Assembly (NCBI GenBank): GCA_902765725.1
Contig: CACXAT010000009.1
Span: 1-64,000, forward strand
Reading direction: 5' to 3'
From: an uncultured Lachnospiraceae bacterium
Lineage (GTDB): Bacteria; Bacillota; Clostridia; Lachnospirales; Lachnospiraceae
DNA length: 64,000 nucleotides
Made by a program: the position numbers and the translations under genes. The notes below the pieces were generated by a model, which had not been told where the DNA came from, ran no database searches, and worked only from the letters and a program-made list of their open reading frames with translations. This document shows, in pieces, positions 42,801 to 50,814 of the stretch. How positions within the stretch are numbered: the stretch's first letter is position 1; each line of letters begins with the position of its first letter.

Positions 42801-45641
42801 TATGATGGTACACGTGTTGAGTGCTCGATTCCAGTCATAGAAAAGCCGGATGCAGACAGGCTGGCCATCGAGGTAGATGCAACAGATACCCTGGTCAATA
42901 AGGATGTGCGCATCACGGTATCACCAGAACATGCAGAAGATAAGATCCGGGCAGTTCGTTTCTTCAACGGACAGGGATTCTGGGATGAGAGCCGTCCGGA
43001 TTGGGACAGAAACCAGTTTGACGCCAGTGGAAACTTCAGTGTATCGGAGAACTGGTGGGAAGAAGGCACCAAGAGAGTTTATGCCATGGTAACCTTTGAT
43101 GAGTGGGATGACCATGCGGATGGAGATGACGGCGGTCGTACATGGTATACCACTGCTGTGATGGAGGTCAATGTCACGAAGCTTGGTGATACCGGTCAGT
43201 TCACCTGCAGTCTTGACAGTGAAAGTGTTGTCCGGGGCGGACTGGTTGAGGTGACCTTCACAGAGTCAGTCAATGCGGACCATTACTGGGTCGATATCGA
43301 AAAATCGGACGGAACGTGGTGCGGACATAAGGCGGACAGGATCGGTGAGCCGGGAAGCGCCAGCTTCGGTACCGCAGATCTGGAGCCGGGAGAGTACCGA
43401 GTCATAGGTAAAGCATCCGGCATCGGATACGAAGGCTGTGACGCGGACGAAGTTTGTCACCTGACTGTGACAGACAGTGATACACCGGAAGGAAAAGTTG
43501 CTGTCAGTGTCAGTAAGACAGAACTTGATACATCAGAGAACTTTGCAGTTTCAGTCCTTGCACCCGGAGCTAAGTGGATAGAACTCTTCTATGATTATCA
43601 GGGTGAAGGAGACTGGCAGAACTGGAGCAGCTTCAGGAGAGGAGAATCCCTCGAAGAACAGAATAATTACGGACACTCTGGAGTCTATTCTCTGGCGGCA
43701 AAAGCACACTATTTTGAAGTAGACGGGAATGGAAACCCGATAAGCGAAGAGGTCATTAAGACTTCTGAACCCATCAAGCTGACCGTAGCTGCACCCAATG
43801 GTGCACTTTCTGTCAACCTGCCGACCAACCTTCCTGCGAAACTGTCCGAAGGAGAAGATCTGACATTTACGGTTCAGAAACCGGAAAAGGCAGACTTTGT
43901 CCAGGTACGTGTATCATATGATCCGGACGACCCTGATGCAAACAGAACCATCTTCGAGGATTGGATTGATGAGAACAGCTCCGTTATAACGGTTCTGGCT
44001 GACAAACTATCTGTTGTAAAAGAAGGAAAACTCGTCTGGGTACGGATCTATGCCAATGCACCGGGATATGATGATGCCGATGTATCTGCAGGAATACCGA
44101 TGGTTCCGGGTGCAGATACGGAAAAGCTGACGCTGACCGTGAATGAAACCAATGCAGAGGTAAATGAACGTATCAGAATAAAAGTTTCACCCAGGAATGC
44201 CGGGGATTCAATCCAGGCAGTCCGGCTCTGGACCGGCAGAAGGTATTTTTCCGGTGAAGATGAGATTGCTCGGGATGAGGAAGACTGGTTCGAGGATGGC
44301 AGCTTCGTAGCTAACCCGAGGTATAACGCCCCGGGAACCTATTCAGTATTTGCACTTGTTACTTTTGATCCACGAAATGACAGCGGAGAGGATACACGTA
44401 TCTGGTATACGACGGAAACCGTCAAGATCAATGTGACCAGCCAGGGAGATGTGGAGTCGCCTGTCTTCACACTGGATAAGACCAGAGTAAGCCCGGATGA
44501 AACGGTGAAGGGAACTGTAGAGAGTGTTACTAATGCTGCTGAGTATTGGCTGCAGTGTGAGAAATGGTATGAAGCGGATAATGACCATCAGGAGGCAGGA
44601 TGGTACTATGAGGATCAGGCAGAGACAAAAATAAATGTAGAAGAACTGGAGAGTTTTGAACTTCCGATGGAAGTATTATCCCCTGGTGATTATCGCCTGT
44701 ACTTATATGTGCTGGGCGAGAAGGGCTATCAGGGCTGCGATGCAAATAACGGCGAGCCTGTTGAGTTGAAGATCCGTGACCCGTGGATTGAGGAAGAGGA
44801 GGAAGCTGCACTTGAGGAACTCAAGGCAATCATTAACAGTCTCCCATTTACAGCAGGTACCGCGGATGAAGCGTCCGTAAACAGAGCCCTGGAGATCCTG
44901 AACAGCCTGAACGATGCCCAGACAGTATATCTTGGCGGAGAAGACGCCGTCGAAGCTATTGCGGCAGTTGTCAATACCGCAAAGGATCAGGTGGATCATG
45001 CGAAGGCAGATGCTGTCAGTGATCAGCTCAACGCACTGAATCCGAATGCCGGCCTGGCGGACCAGGCGACTGTGGAGGCAGCCCGCAGGGCCTATGACAG
45101 TCTCACGGAAGACCAGAAGAGATATGTGAGCCCGGATGCCCTGAACAGACTGACTAGCGCAGAAGCATCCGTGCAGGCTGCCAGAGAAGCGGCAGAGGCA
45201 GCGGCAAGAGCAGCGGAGGAGGCAGCGGCAAGAGCGGCTGCGGAGGCAGCACAGAGAGCAGCGGAGGAGGCGGCGGCCAGAGCAGCGGCAGAGGCGGCAG
45301 CGCAGGCGGTCCGGGAGGAGATCACGATCTCCAAAGCTCCGTCAGGCGTGAAGGCAGCAGCTTCGAAGAAGGGCAAAGCTACTGTAACTTGGAAGAAGTT
45401 CAAGCAGACCAAGAAGACCAAGGCAATCTGGAAGAAGGTGAAACAGGTCGAGATCCAGTACAGTACAGACAAGACCTTCAGCACAGATGTGGTCAGCAAG
45501 AAGGTCGGCAAGAGCAAGACAAAACTGGTCGTTAAGAAACTGAAGGCAAAGACAACGTATTACTTCCGGGTCAGGTACATCGAAGGACCGCTCAAAGTCT
45601 CCAAATGGAGCGCGGTCAAGAAGGTGAAGGCGAAAAAATAA
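39891..45641 (+). CDS. Very large secreted repeat protein with C-terminal fibronectin-like domain
   Basis: 1916 residues. The signal peptide is about 1-30 (ILAAVSAAALLFTSVPSGALA). An acidic region to about 140 follows. Four related units of roughly 425 residues (the last partial) each contain a beta-rich domain with NADHYWVDI-type and EPGxYRVYAxAxGxGYxG-type phrases, and a second domain with SLTVDKTxLxTxENFxFSVYAPGAxxI. Residues about 1635-1770 are helical (ARRAYDSLTEDQKRYVSPDALNRL), then an Ala/Glu-rich coil, then a Lys-rich fibronectin III-like domain (VTWKKFKQTK, TTYYFRVRYIEGPLKVSKWS). No LPxTG or membrane anchor was seen. Function unknown; probably a surface or matrix protein. Confidence 0.85.
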   Translation: MKHIRSRRILAAVSAAALLFTSVPSGALAGEYSEEEALLSMEEAAPVAEEQEEFDQQTDLPGSIEGDAAGEMDVFEPESEEQLWEDEEVILIDELVLNEDTEDPEMIVPDGIREEDEEQILPDVEEYIEAAESSDQVILEVAGVTDSLTVPIGKSFPVVLRADSPIESIRVDAGDHWWYGGDEFGPEDPHDAWFETGNYVMHDSSGGYDEPDTYQFYAQVLLEGKSEWITSNVILITAEQYGETGPFTFSLDTNRVPVGGMVTVNYGEAENADHYWVDIQKWYEADDEHDQAEWDWYDHRGDSDLPGTAGFGTGDMEPGDYRIYASAEGEGYRRAEGTCNNGDQYAALTVTPSETGEGAVSLSVDKTNLQTCEDYSFSIYAPGAEWIELAFDYDNLEDWDDGWTDDRNGEFWSERRSYGRRGTYQLVARAHYKDSTGQEWTVLSDPVTVTVVAPRGELSVSLPDGLPSYLMTDSTLAFEMDMPEQARDMEIEVWYDKDNRRVDLYRWRSWEEGSEHAAVTITPEKLEQAGEGTAIKVRVRATAFGYQEGDDYTEIPIVASPANDKVRLTIIKPDIVWVNQDVRIKVEAVNSEDTIKAMRIWDDGGYWDWGNEIGRWNHGDWFDSDGNLNVGHSWGNPGRKTIYAEVTFDEYDGGGDDQRQWYTTEVETVEVMSRGRVGDFTFNLNKTSARRGDLVQITYGVAENADHYWVDVDRWYEADAEHDRAGWYWYDHYADSRSAGAASLSTADMEPGTYQVYAKAEGAGWEGRDSITGPLELVITKSDIQEGTVSLTVDKTSLVTRENFTFSVYAPGADRIQAAFDFDHTDNWNYGWIEDNGGGESWVQSRSYGDTGIYTLKARAHYPAGNWVESDPVTITVTSHKGTIVASLPDDLPPYLTTQNDFSFRAVMPENAEHLSVDVWHDTEDGSDGNLFNRWTDDEQYIDVTIRKEQLAAIGAGGFVRIAVSAEAYDYDGTRVECSIPVIEKPDADRLAIEVDATDTLVNKDVRITVSPEHAEDKIRAVRFFNGQGFWDESRPDWDRNQFDASGNFSVSENWWEEGTKRVYAMVTFDEWDDHADGDDGGRTWYTTAVMEVNVTKLGDTGQFTCSLDSESVVRGGLVEVTFTESVNADHYWVDIEKSDGTWCGHKADRIGEPGSASFGTADLEPGEYRVIGKASGIGYEGCDADEVCHLTVTDSDTPEGKVAVSVSKTELDTSENFAVSVLAPGAKWIELFYDYQGEGDWQNWSSFRRGESLEEQNNYGHSGVYSLAAKAHYFEVDGNGNPISEEVIKTSEPIKLTVAAPNGALSVNLPTNLPAKLSEGEDLTFTVQKPEKADFVQVRVSYDPDDPDANRTIFEDWIDENSSVITVLADKLSVVKEGKLVWVRIYANAPGYDDADVSAGIPMVPGADTEKLTLTVNETNAEVNERIRIKVSPRNAGDSIQAVRLWTGRRYFSGEDEIARDEEDWFEDGSFVANPRYNAPGTYSVFALVTFDPRNDSGEDTRIWYTTETVKINVTSQGDVESPVFTLDKTRVSPDETVKGTVESVTNAAEYWLQCEKWYEADNDHQEAGWYYEDQAETKINVEELESFELPMEVLSPGDYRLYLYVLGEKGYQGCDANNGEPVELKIRDPWIEEEEEAALEELKAIINSLPFTAGTADEASVNRALEILNSLNDAQTVYLGGEDAVEAIAAVVNTAKDQVDHAKADAVSDQLNALNPNAGLADQATVEAARRAYDSLTEDQKRYVSPDALNRLTSAEASVQAAREAAEAAARAAEEAAARAAAEAAQRAAEEAAARAAAEAAAQAVREEITISKAPSGVKAAASKKGKATVTWKKFKQTKKTKAIWKKVKQVEIQYSTDKTFSTDVVSKKVGKSKTKLVVKKLKAKTTYYFRVRYIEGPLKVSKWSAVKKVKAKK
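40606..44780 (+). repeat. Tandem coding repeat units, about 1260-1300 bases each
   Basis: The segment coding for NADHYWVD (AATGCGGACCATTACTGGGT) recurs near 40700, 42000 and 43270, and in diverged form (NAAEYWLQ) near 44530. Unit boundaries are approximately 40606, 41920, 43190 and 44450. The first two copies are the most alike at the DNA level; the fourth is truncated. Recent tandem duplication or recombination between units is likely. Confidence 0.75.
45178..45312 (+). repeat. Short-period Ala/Glu/Arg-coding repeat
   Basis: GCAGCGG-, GCGGAGGAGGC- and AGAGCAGCG-type blocks repeat in a purine-rich tract encoding AAEAAARAAEEAAARAAAEA. It would be a rigid alpha-helical rod between the helical region and the fibronectin-like end, and is prone to length variation by slippage. 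Confidence 0.8.
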
Positions 45642-45682
45642 ACACAGCTGATCTGCAGCGGATGACAGCAGCATCGGTATAA

Positions 45683-45720
45683 CGAGGGGGCCGGCGCACG
45701 AAGGTGCGGCGGTCCCCTCG
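45683..45720. terminator. Strong hairpin behind the giant secreted protein gene
   Basis: CGAGGGG-x-CCG-x-CGCAC pairs with GTGCG-x-CGG-x-CCCCTCG around GAAG. No T-run follows on the plus strand, so it is terminator-like rather than canonical. It separates this gene from proB. Confidence 0.55.
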
Positions 45721-45842
45721 ATTCTGAATACCGCATTTATGGCATGTGGTTGCGCTCATGGAGACTATCAGTTAAAATGAACGGCGGAAATACGAAGCTT
45801 ATTTCATTGATGCTGAAGATATTGAAGAGAGGAACAGACATC

Positions 45843-46646
45843 ATGTCTCTGGTACAGAACAGAATCGTAGTGAAGGTCGGCACATCCAGCCTGACCAATG
45901 ATATCGGCAACACGAACCTGCGCGCCTTCGATAAGCTTGCGCTCGTACTGAGCGATATCGCAAACATGGGATATCAGGTCATCCTGGTCTCCTCCGGTGC
46001 GATCGCAGTGGGCTCAAGCAAGATGGGTCTGAAGAAGAAGCCGGAATCGATGCGCATGAAGCAGGCGGCCGCCGCCGTCGGCCAGTGCCAGAACATGTTC
46101 CTGTATGACAAGTTCTTCGGAGAATATGGTCATACGATCGCGCAGATTCTCCTGAACGCGGCGGATATCGAGCAGGAAGAGAAGAAGGAGAATCTGACGA
46201 ATACCTTCGAGGCTCTTCTGGAAAACGGGATCATTCCCATTGTAAATGAGAACGACTCTGTCAGCTATACGGAGATCGAGTCCAAAGACCGGCTGTTCGG
46301 AGACAATGACATGCTCTCTGCGGTGGTTTCCGTGCTGGTGAGGGCAGAGAGGCTTGTAATCTTCTCAGACATCGACGGGCTCTATGAGGCAGACCCGAGG
46401 TTCAATCCCCAGGCAAAGCTGATCCGCAGGATCGAGCAGATCGATGAATCGCTGTATCAGCTGGCGGGAGGCGCAGGATCCAGGCGCGGGACCGGAGGCA
46501 TGAAGACGAAGCTGCAGGCGGCCGAGCTGGCGACCCGCCAGGGAATTGACGTGACGATCTGCAACGGAAAGAGGCCGGAAGCACTGCATGACATCATACA
46601 TGGGATCCCGGCGGGCACACTGTTTACCGGAAAGAGGGCTCTGTAA
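45843..46646 (+). CDS. proB: Glutamate 5-kinase, short form without PUA domain
   Basis: About 267 residues of the amino-acid kinase fold: RIVVKVGTSSLTND, VILVSSGAIAVGSSKMGL, KQAAAAVGQCQNMFLYDKFFGEYGHTIAQILL, IPIVNENDSVSYTEI, FGDNDMLSAVVSVLV, IFSDIDGLYEADPR and GTGGMKTKLQAAELATRQGIDVTICNG. It makes glutamyl-5-phosphate for proline synthesis. Longer homologues carry a PUA domain after about residue 265; this one ends there. The ATG at 45843 is behind AGAGAGG; the longer frame from 45744 lacks homology. proA is not next to it. Confidence 0.92.
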   Translation: MSLVQNRIVVKVGTSSLTNDIGNTNLRAFDKLALVLSDIANMGYQVILVSSGAIAVGSSKMGLKKKPESMRMKQAAAAVGQCQNMFLYDKFFGEYGHTIAQILLNAADIEQEEKKENLTNTFEALLENGIIPIVNENDSVSYTEIESKDRLFGDNDMLSAVVSVLVRAERLVIFSDIDGLYEADPRFNPQAKLIRRIEQIDESLYQLAGGAGSRRGTGGMKTKLQAAELATRQGIDVTICNGKRPEALHDIIHGIPAGTLFTGKRAL

Positions 46647-46647
46647 G

Positions 46648-47592
46648 ATGGGTACAACGAGTTATGCCGCAAGGGCAATGCTTCTGGGGGGATTATCCGC
46701 GGCAGCCGCGGCAGCAGGAGGCGGGAGCATGTATCTTGCCCGCCAGATTGCGAAACCAAAGGGAAAGACACTGGCCCAGGAGAGAGACTGGGAGATCGAA
46801 AATGACCTGTGGGGAGATTTTGATCTGACCCAGCGGGAGTCTTATATCATCTCAGGGATGGACGGCTATCTGCTTCACTGCGAGAGAGTCCTGACAGACC
46901 CGCAGAGCCGGAAATATGTGATCCTGACCCATGGATATACATCGAACCGGTATGGAACGGTGAAGTACATCCCCACATACCAGAAACTGGGATACAACTG
47001 CATCATCTATGACTGCAGGGATCACGGCGCAAATGAAGAGACGGCCTGCTCCATCGGAAACTTCGAAGCACAGGATCTGCTCAGGGTGATCGAAGACACC
47101 TACAGCAGATACGGGGAGGATATAGAACTCGGACTGCACGGGGAATCCATGGGATCGGCAACCTCTCTTGGAGTCCTGAAGTACCGCCCGAAGGTGAGGT
47201 TCGTGGTCGCCGACTGCGGCTTCACGAACCTGTATGAGCTGATCCGGGAAGGATACCGGAACATGCATATCGGCTTCATGCTCGAGCCGGTGAATGCGAC
47301 GCTCAGAAGAGTCTATCATTTTGACCTGAAGGACACATCACCCAGGGACGCGCTGAAGGGGAACCAGGTTCCGATCTGCCTGATCCATGGAAAAGAAGAC
47401 AAGTTTATCGATCCTTCCAACAGTGAGGAGCTGGCGAAAGCAACTGCGGGCTACTGTGAGCTGCATCTGATCGACGGAGCGACCCATGCCAAGTCGCGCA
47501 AGGTCCTCGGGGAGGAGGCCTACACGAAGATCGTCCGGGAATTTCTTGAGAATATTGAGAAGATCCCAGAGCCTGCGGACGAAAATGAATAA
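46648..47592 (+). CDS. Membrane-anchored alpha/beta hydrolase
   Basis: 314 residues. An N-terminal hydrophobic segment (AMLLGGLSAAAAAAGGGSMYL) may anchor it. The hydrolase core shows YVILTHGYTSNRYGTVKYIPTYQKLGYNCIIYDCRDHG, the nucleophile elbow LGLHGESMGSATSLG (GxSxG Ser), the acid in ICLIHGKEDKFIDP and the His in DGATHAKSRK. This is the YqkD/serine aminopeptidase-like group; substrate unknown. It starts two bases after proB ends. Confidence 0.85.
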   Translation: MGTTSYAARAMLLGGLSAAAAAAGGGSMYLARQIAKPKGKTLAQERDWEIENDLWGDFDLTQRESYIISGMDGYLLHCERVLTDPQSRKYVILTHGYTSNRYGTVKYIPTYQKLGYNCIIYDCRDHGANEETACSIGNFEAQDLLRVIEDTYSRYGEDIELGLHGESMGSATSLGVLKYRPKVRFVVADCGFTNLYELIREGYRNMHIGFMLEPVNATLRRVYHFDLKDTSPRDALKGNQVPICLIHGKEDKFIDPSNSEELAKATAGYCELHLIDGATHAKSRKVLGEEAYTKIVREFLENIEKIPEPADENE

Positions 47593-47596
47593 CTGG

Positions 47597-47640
47597 AATG
47601 CCGTGACTTCTGCCGCAGGGCAGGAGCCGCGGCTTTTTTT
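47597..47640 (+). terminator. Terminator after proB/hydrolase
   Basis: GCCGTG pairs with CGCGGC (one G.T), enclosing CTGCC-GCAG-GGCAG, and a run of eight T follows. It starts five bases after the hydrolase stop. Confidence 0.75.
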
Positions 47641-47664
47641 TATTTCAGACAGAGTCATGCGATG

Positions 47665-47893
47665 GTTACAGTTCACAGGTCAGCCAGCATTGCTTCGAGT
47701 TTGTGGGCACAATGAAAACACGTTGCCTACCTTCGCTTTGCGGCGGTTGCATTGCAGCCGCTCCCAGCTCCTATAGAAGCGTGGTCGCTTTCGCGGCTGC
47801 AGCAACTTGCAAAGCTCAGTCGGCTGCCTATGGTTTTCATCTGTGCCCACAGAACTCTATGCAAATGATTCTGGCTGACCTGTGAACTGTAAC
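47665..47893. repeat. Long palindromic element with 22-base perfect terminal inverted repeats
   Basis: Arms 47665-47686 (GTTACAGTTCACAGG...) and 47872-47893 are exact reverse complements over 22 bases. Inside, GTGGGCACA-ATGAAAAC (47709 region) pairs with GTTTTCAT-CTGTGCCCAC (47830 region), and the centre has GC-rich sub-hairpins (GCGGTTGC-ATT-GCAGCCGC). The whole 229 bases can fold into one branched hairpin. It encodes no convincing protein; the 60-residue frame at 47703-47885 is a by-product. A non-autonomous mobile palindrome (MITE-like) or a structured RNA are the two readings. Confidence 0.8.
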
Positions 47894-47922
47894 ATGCGGC
47901 GCTTCTTTCATGGTTTAAAGTG

Positions 47923-47951
47923 TTTACTTTACATGGCGAAAGTGCTATGAT
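47923..47951 (+). promoter_or_regulatory. Promoter of the yerC-iorAB operon
   Basis: TTTACT (47923-47928) and TATGAT (47946-47951) have a 17-base spacer. Directly upstream, 47893-47926 contains ACATGCGGCGCTTC and ATGGTTTAAAGTGT, an element that recurs before the symporter gene at 55561-55591. The leader is about 85 bases. Confidence 0.6.
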
Positions 47952-48044
47952 GTCACATATGTGTGGCAGGGTCTGCAGCGTATATCCTGCGGGTATGGCA
48001 GACCGATGGTGCAGAAGACGGAAACATGGAAGAGAGGAAAAGGG

Positions 48045-48335
48045 ATGGCAGGAAAAGACAGAAAGCGCAGACGCGCGATGTATGACACGATATTGAAGCT
48101 GAGTTCCTACGAAGAGTGCTGTGATTTCTTCGATGATCTGTGTACCGGGAAAGAGCTTGAGGCTCTGGAACAGCGGTTCGAGGTTGCCCGGATGCTTGCG
48201 CAGGGCAAGGTGTATATGGACATCATGAAGGAGACAGGCGCCAGTTCGGCGACCATCAGCCGGGTAAAACGAGTGTTTTCGGACGGAACCGGCTGTATGG
48301 ACAGGATGATCAAAGAGTCTCAGGAGAAGGAGTGA
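48045..48335 (+). CDS. TrpR-related protein YerC/YecD
   Basis: 96 residues: YDTILKLSSYEECCDFFDDLCTGKELEALEQRFEVARMLAQGKVYMDIMKETGASSATISRVKRVF. This is the TrpR-like helical bundle with a C-terminal helix-turn-helix (YMDIMKETGASSATISRVKR). The ATG at 48045 follows AGAGG. The gene is seven bases before iorA, so it may sense an aromatic amino acid and control this operon. Confidence 0.88.
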   Translation: MAGKDRKRRRAMYDTILKLSSYEECCDFFDDLCTGKELEALEQRFEVARMLAQGKVYMDIMKETGASSATISRVKRVFSDGTGCMDRMIKESQEKE

Positions 48336-48341
48336 GCGGCA

Positions 48342-50159
48342 ATGAGAGAACTGATGCTGGGCAATAAAGCACTTGCCCGCGGTCTGTATGAAGGCGGATG
48401 CTGTGTCGCATCCAGCTATCCGGGGACTCCGAGCACAGAGGTTACAGAGGAGATAGCTCTGCTGAGGGAGATCTACAGTGAATGGGCTCCCAATGAGAAG
48501 GTTGCCATGGAGGTGGCTTTCGGCGCTGCACTGGCCGGAAAGCGCAGTATGTGCGCGATGAAGCATGTAGGCATGAATGTGGCGGCGGATCCCATGTACA
48601 CGGCCTCCTACACCGGCGTGAACGCAGGCATGGTGATCGTTGTCGCCGATGACCCGGGGATGCATTCCTCTCAGAATGAACAGGATTCAAGGCATCATGC
48701 CATTGCGTCCAAGCTGCCGATGCTCGAGCCCAGTGATTCGGCCGAGGCACTGGCATTTGCAAAAGCGGCCTACGAGCTCTCTGAGGAATATGACACGCCG
48801 GTCATCATCAAGATGTGCACCCGCATCGCCCATTCCCAGAGTGTGGTGGAAACGGGAGAGCGTGTCGAAAAAGAGCAGAAGCCCTATGAGAAGAATCCGC
48901 AGAAATACCTGATGACGCCGGCCAATGCGATCCGCAGACACCCCATCGTGGAGGAGCGCACCAGAAGACTGACGGAGCTTGGCAATGCCTGTTCCTACAG
49001 GGGCGTTGAACTGAACCGGGTCGAGAAAAATGATTCAGAGACAGGTATCATCTGTGACTCCACCTGCTATCAGTATGTGAAGGAAGTGTTCGGTGACAGG
49101 GTCAGCATCCTGAAGATCGGCCTGGTCAATCCGCTTCCGACTACGCTGATCCTGGATTTCGCGAAGACTGTGAAGTCGCTGTGGGTCGTTGAGGAACTGG
49201 ATCCGGTCATCGAGAATCACTGCAAGGCGCTGGGCCTTACGGTCCACGGAAAGGACGTGCTTCCGCTGGAGTGGGAGTACAGTCAGAATCTTCTCAGACA
49301 GAAGATGGTCCCGCTGCTGGAAGGCATGGATACGGCAGGCATGGAAGTCCCGGCTTCTGAGAAGCTGGAGGAGACGATCCCGGTCCGTCCTCCTGTCATG
49401 TGCGCGGGATGTCCTCACAGGGGTCTGTTCTATACCCTGAGCAGACATAAGGTCCGCGTCATGGGGGACATCGGATGTTATACCCTGGGCGGAGCGGCGC
49501 CGCTCTTTGCCATGGACAACAACCTGTGCATGGGCGCTTCCGTCAGTATGCTGCACGGATTCAACAAGGTCTGCAAAGAGGAGTCGGAAAACAATACGGT
49601 TGCAGTCATCGGAGACTCGACCTTCCTGCATTCCGGCATGACAAGCCTTGCAGACATCGCATATAACCTGAGCAATTCCACAGTCATCATCCTGGATAAT
49701 TCCATCACGGGAATGACCGGACACCAGCAGAATCCCTCGACCGGACTGGATATCCACGGGGATCCCTGCGGGAAGATCGACCTGGAGTCCCTGATCCGTG
49801 CCATGGGCATACAGCGTGTACGTGTCGTGGATCCCTACGACCTGGCACAGTGCGATGCGGCGGTGAAGGAAGAGCTGGCGGCGGATGCGCCGTCGGTGAT
49901 CATCTCCAGGAGACCCTGCGCGCTGCTCAAGACGGTGGACCGAAAGCCAGTCGTCCACCAGAAGCCGCTGGTCAATGACCCGGAGAAATGTATCGGCTGC
50001 AAAGCCTGCATGAAGATCGGATGTCCTGCGATCAGCATGAAGAATAAGAAGGCTGTCATAGACCGCACCCAGTGCATCGGCTGCGGGATCTGCAGACAGA
50101 TGTGCAGGGCGGACGCGCTTGTCACCCCAGAAGAGCTGAAGAGAAGAAAGGAGGGCTGA
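48342..50159 (+). CDS. iorA: Indolepyruvate:ferredoxin oxidoreductase, alpha subunit
   Basis: 605 residues. The N-terminal pyruvate-ferredoxin-oxidoreductase-type domain begins LMLGNKALARGLYEGGCCVASSYPGTPSTEVTEE; the middle contains the CAGCPHRG motif and ThDP-binding GDIGCYTLGGAAPLFAMDNNLCMGAS, GDSTFLHSG and LDNSITGMTGHQQNP. The end carries two 4Fe-4S motifs, CIGCKACMKIGCP and CIGCGICRQMC. It oxidatively decarboxylates aryl pyruvates (from Trp, Phe, Tyr) to aryl-acetyl-CoA with ferredoxin. A two-base gap separates it from iorB. Confidence 0.95.
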   Translation: MRELMLGNKALARGLYEGGCCVASSYPGTPSTEVTEEIALLREIYSEWAPNEKVAMEVAFGAALAGKRSMCAMKHVGMNVAADPMYTASYTGVNAGMVIVVADDPGMHSSQNEQDSRHHAIASKLPMLEPSDSAEALAFAKAAYELSEEYDTPVIIKMCTRIAHSQSVVETGERVEKEQKPYEKNPQKYLMTPANAIRRHPIVEERTRRLTELGNACSYRGVELNRVEKNDSETGIICDSTCYQYVKEVFGDRVSILKIGLVNPLPTTLILDFAKTVKSLWVVEELDPVIENHCKALGLTVHGKDVLPLEWEYSQNLLRQKMVPLLEGMDTAGMEVPASEKLEETIPVRPPVMCAGCPHRGLFYTLSRHKVRVMGDIGCYTLGGAAPLFAMDNNLCMGASVSMLHGFNKVCKEESENNTVAVIGDSTFLHSGMTSLADIAYNLSNSTVIILDNSITGMTGHQQNPSTGLDIHGDPCGKIDLESLIRAMGIQRVRVVDPYDLAQCDAAVKEELAADAPSVIISRRPCALLKTVDRKPVVHQKPLVNDPEKCIGCKACMKIGCPAISMKNKKAVIDRTQCIGCGICRQMCRADALVTPEELKRRKEG

Positions 50160-50161
50160 CC

Positions 50162-50734
50162 GTGGAGACTAAAAATATCATGATCGTGGGTGTTGGCGGA
50201 CAGGGCTCGCTCCTCGCTTCCAAGCTCCTGGGACACCTTCTTCTCACCCAGGGCTTTGACGTCAAGGTATCGGAAGTGCATGGCATGAGCCAGAGAGGAG
50301 GATCGGTGGTCACCTATGTGCGTTTCGGCGACCGGGTCTATTCTCCGATCATTGACGCAGGAGAGGCGGACTTCATCGTCTCCTTCGAGCAGCTGGAGGC
50401 TGCGCGGTATCTGCCATATCTGAAGAAGGGCGGAAGGATCGTAACCAATACGCAGAAGATCGATCCCATGCCGGTCATCACAGGGGCGGCTTCCTATCCG
50501 GAGGACCTGATCTCTAAGATGGAGGAGAAGGGAGCTCTGGTGGATGCCATGGACTGCCTGACTCTTGCCGAGCAGGCCGGCTCCGTGAAGGCCGTCAATA
50601 TTGTTCTGATGGGCCGCCTGTCAAAGTATTTTGATATCCCGGCGCAGACCTGGAGAAAAGCCATAGAGGAAAGTGTTCCGGAGAAGTTCAGAGAGCTGAA
50701 CCTGAAGGCATTTGACCTGGGCAGAGGCGAGTAA
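50162..50734 (+). CDS. iorB: Indolepyruvate:ferredoxin oxidoreductase, beta subunit
   Basis: 190 residues: IMIVGVGGQGSLLASKLLGHLLLTQGFDVKVSEVHGMSQRGGSVVTYVRFG, the gamma-domain pattern of 2-oxoacid:ferredoxin oxidoreductases, and IVSFEQLEAARYLPYLKKGG. The start is a GTG at 50162 with AGGAGGGCTGACC in front; the longer frame from 50072 runs inside iorA. Confidence 0.94.
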   Translation: METKNIMIVGVGGQGSLLASKLLGHLLLTQGFDVKVSEVHGMSQRGGSVVTYVRFGDRVYSPIIDAGEADFIVSFEQLEAARYLPYLKKGGRIVTNTQKIDPMPVITGAASYPEDLISKMEEKGALVDAMDCLTLAEQAGSVKAVNIVLMGRLSKYFDIPAQTWRKAIEESVPEKFRELNLKAFDLGRGE

Positions 50735-50743
50735 ACGGCCTTA

Positions 50744-50775
50744 AAGGCCCTGCACTTAAAAGACCTGCAGGGCTT
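50744..50775 (+). terminator. Terminator-like hairpin between iorB and aminotransferase genes
   Basis: AAGGCCCTGCA (50744-50754) pairs with TGCAGGGCTT (50766-50775), with one bulged G. TAAGATATAAC follows, a poor T-run, so partial termination or mRNA-end stabilisation is likely. Confidence 0.55.
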
Positions 50776-50814
50776 TAAGATATAACAACAGTAATACTGA
50801 GAAAGGACAGCACT

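Noticed and set aside
40606..44780. CRISPR-like array suggested by recurring similar segments
   Set aside because: The recurring segments are about 1.3 kb apart, lie in frame and diverge as coding repeats; there are no short direct repeats with unique spacers anywhere in the window.
45744..45842. Longer N-terminus of glutamate 5-kinase
   Set aside because: The additional 33 residues show no homology, and a better-placed purine-rich site precedes the ATG at 45843.
47703..47885. Small open frame inside the palindromic element
   Set aside because: It lies wholly in self-complementary sequence and has no ribosome binding site, so it is more likely a by-product of the element.
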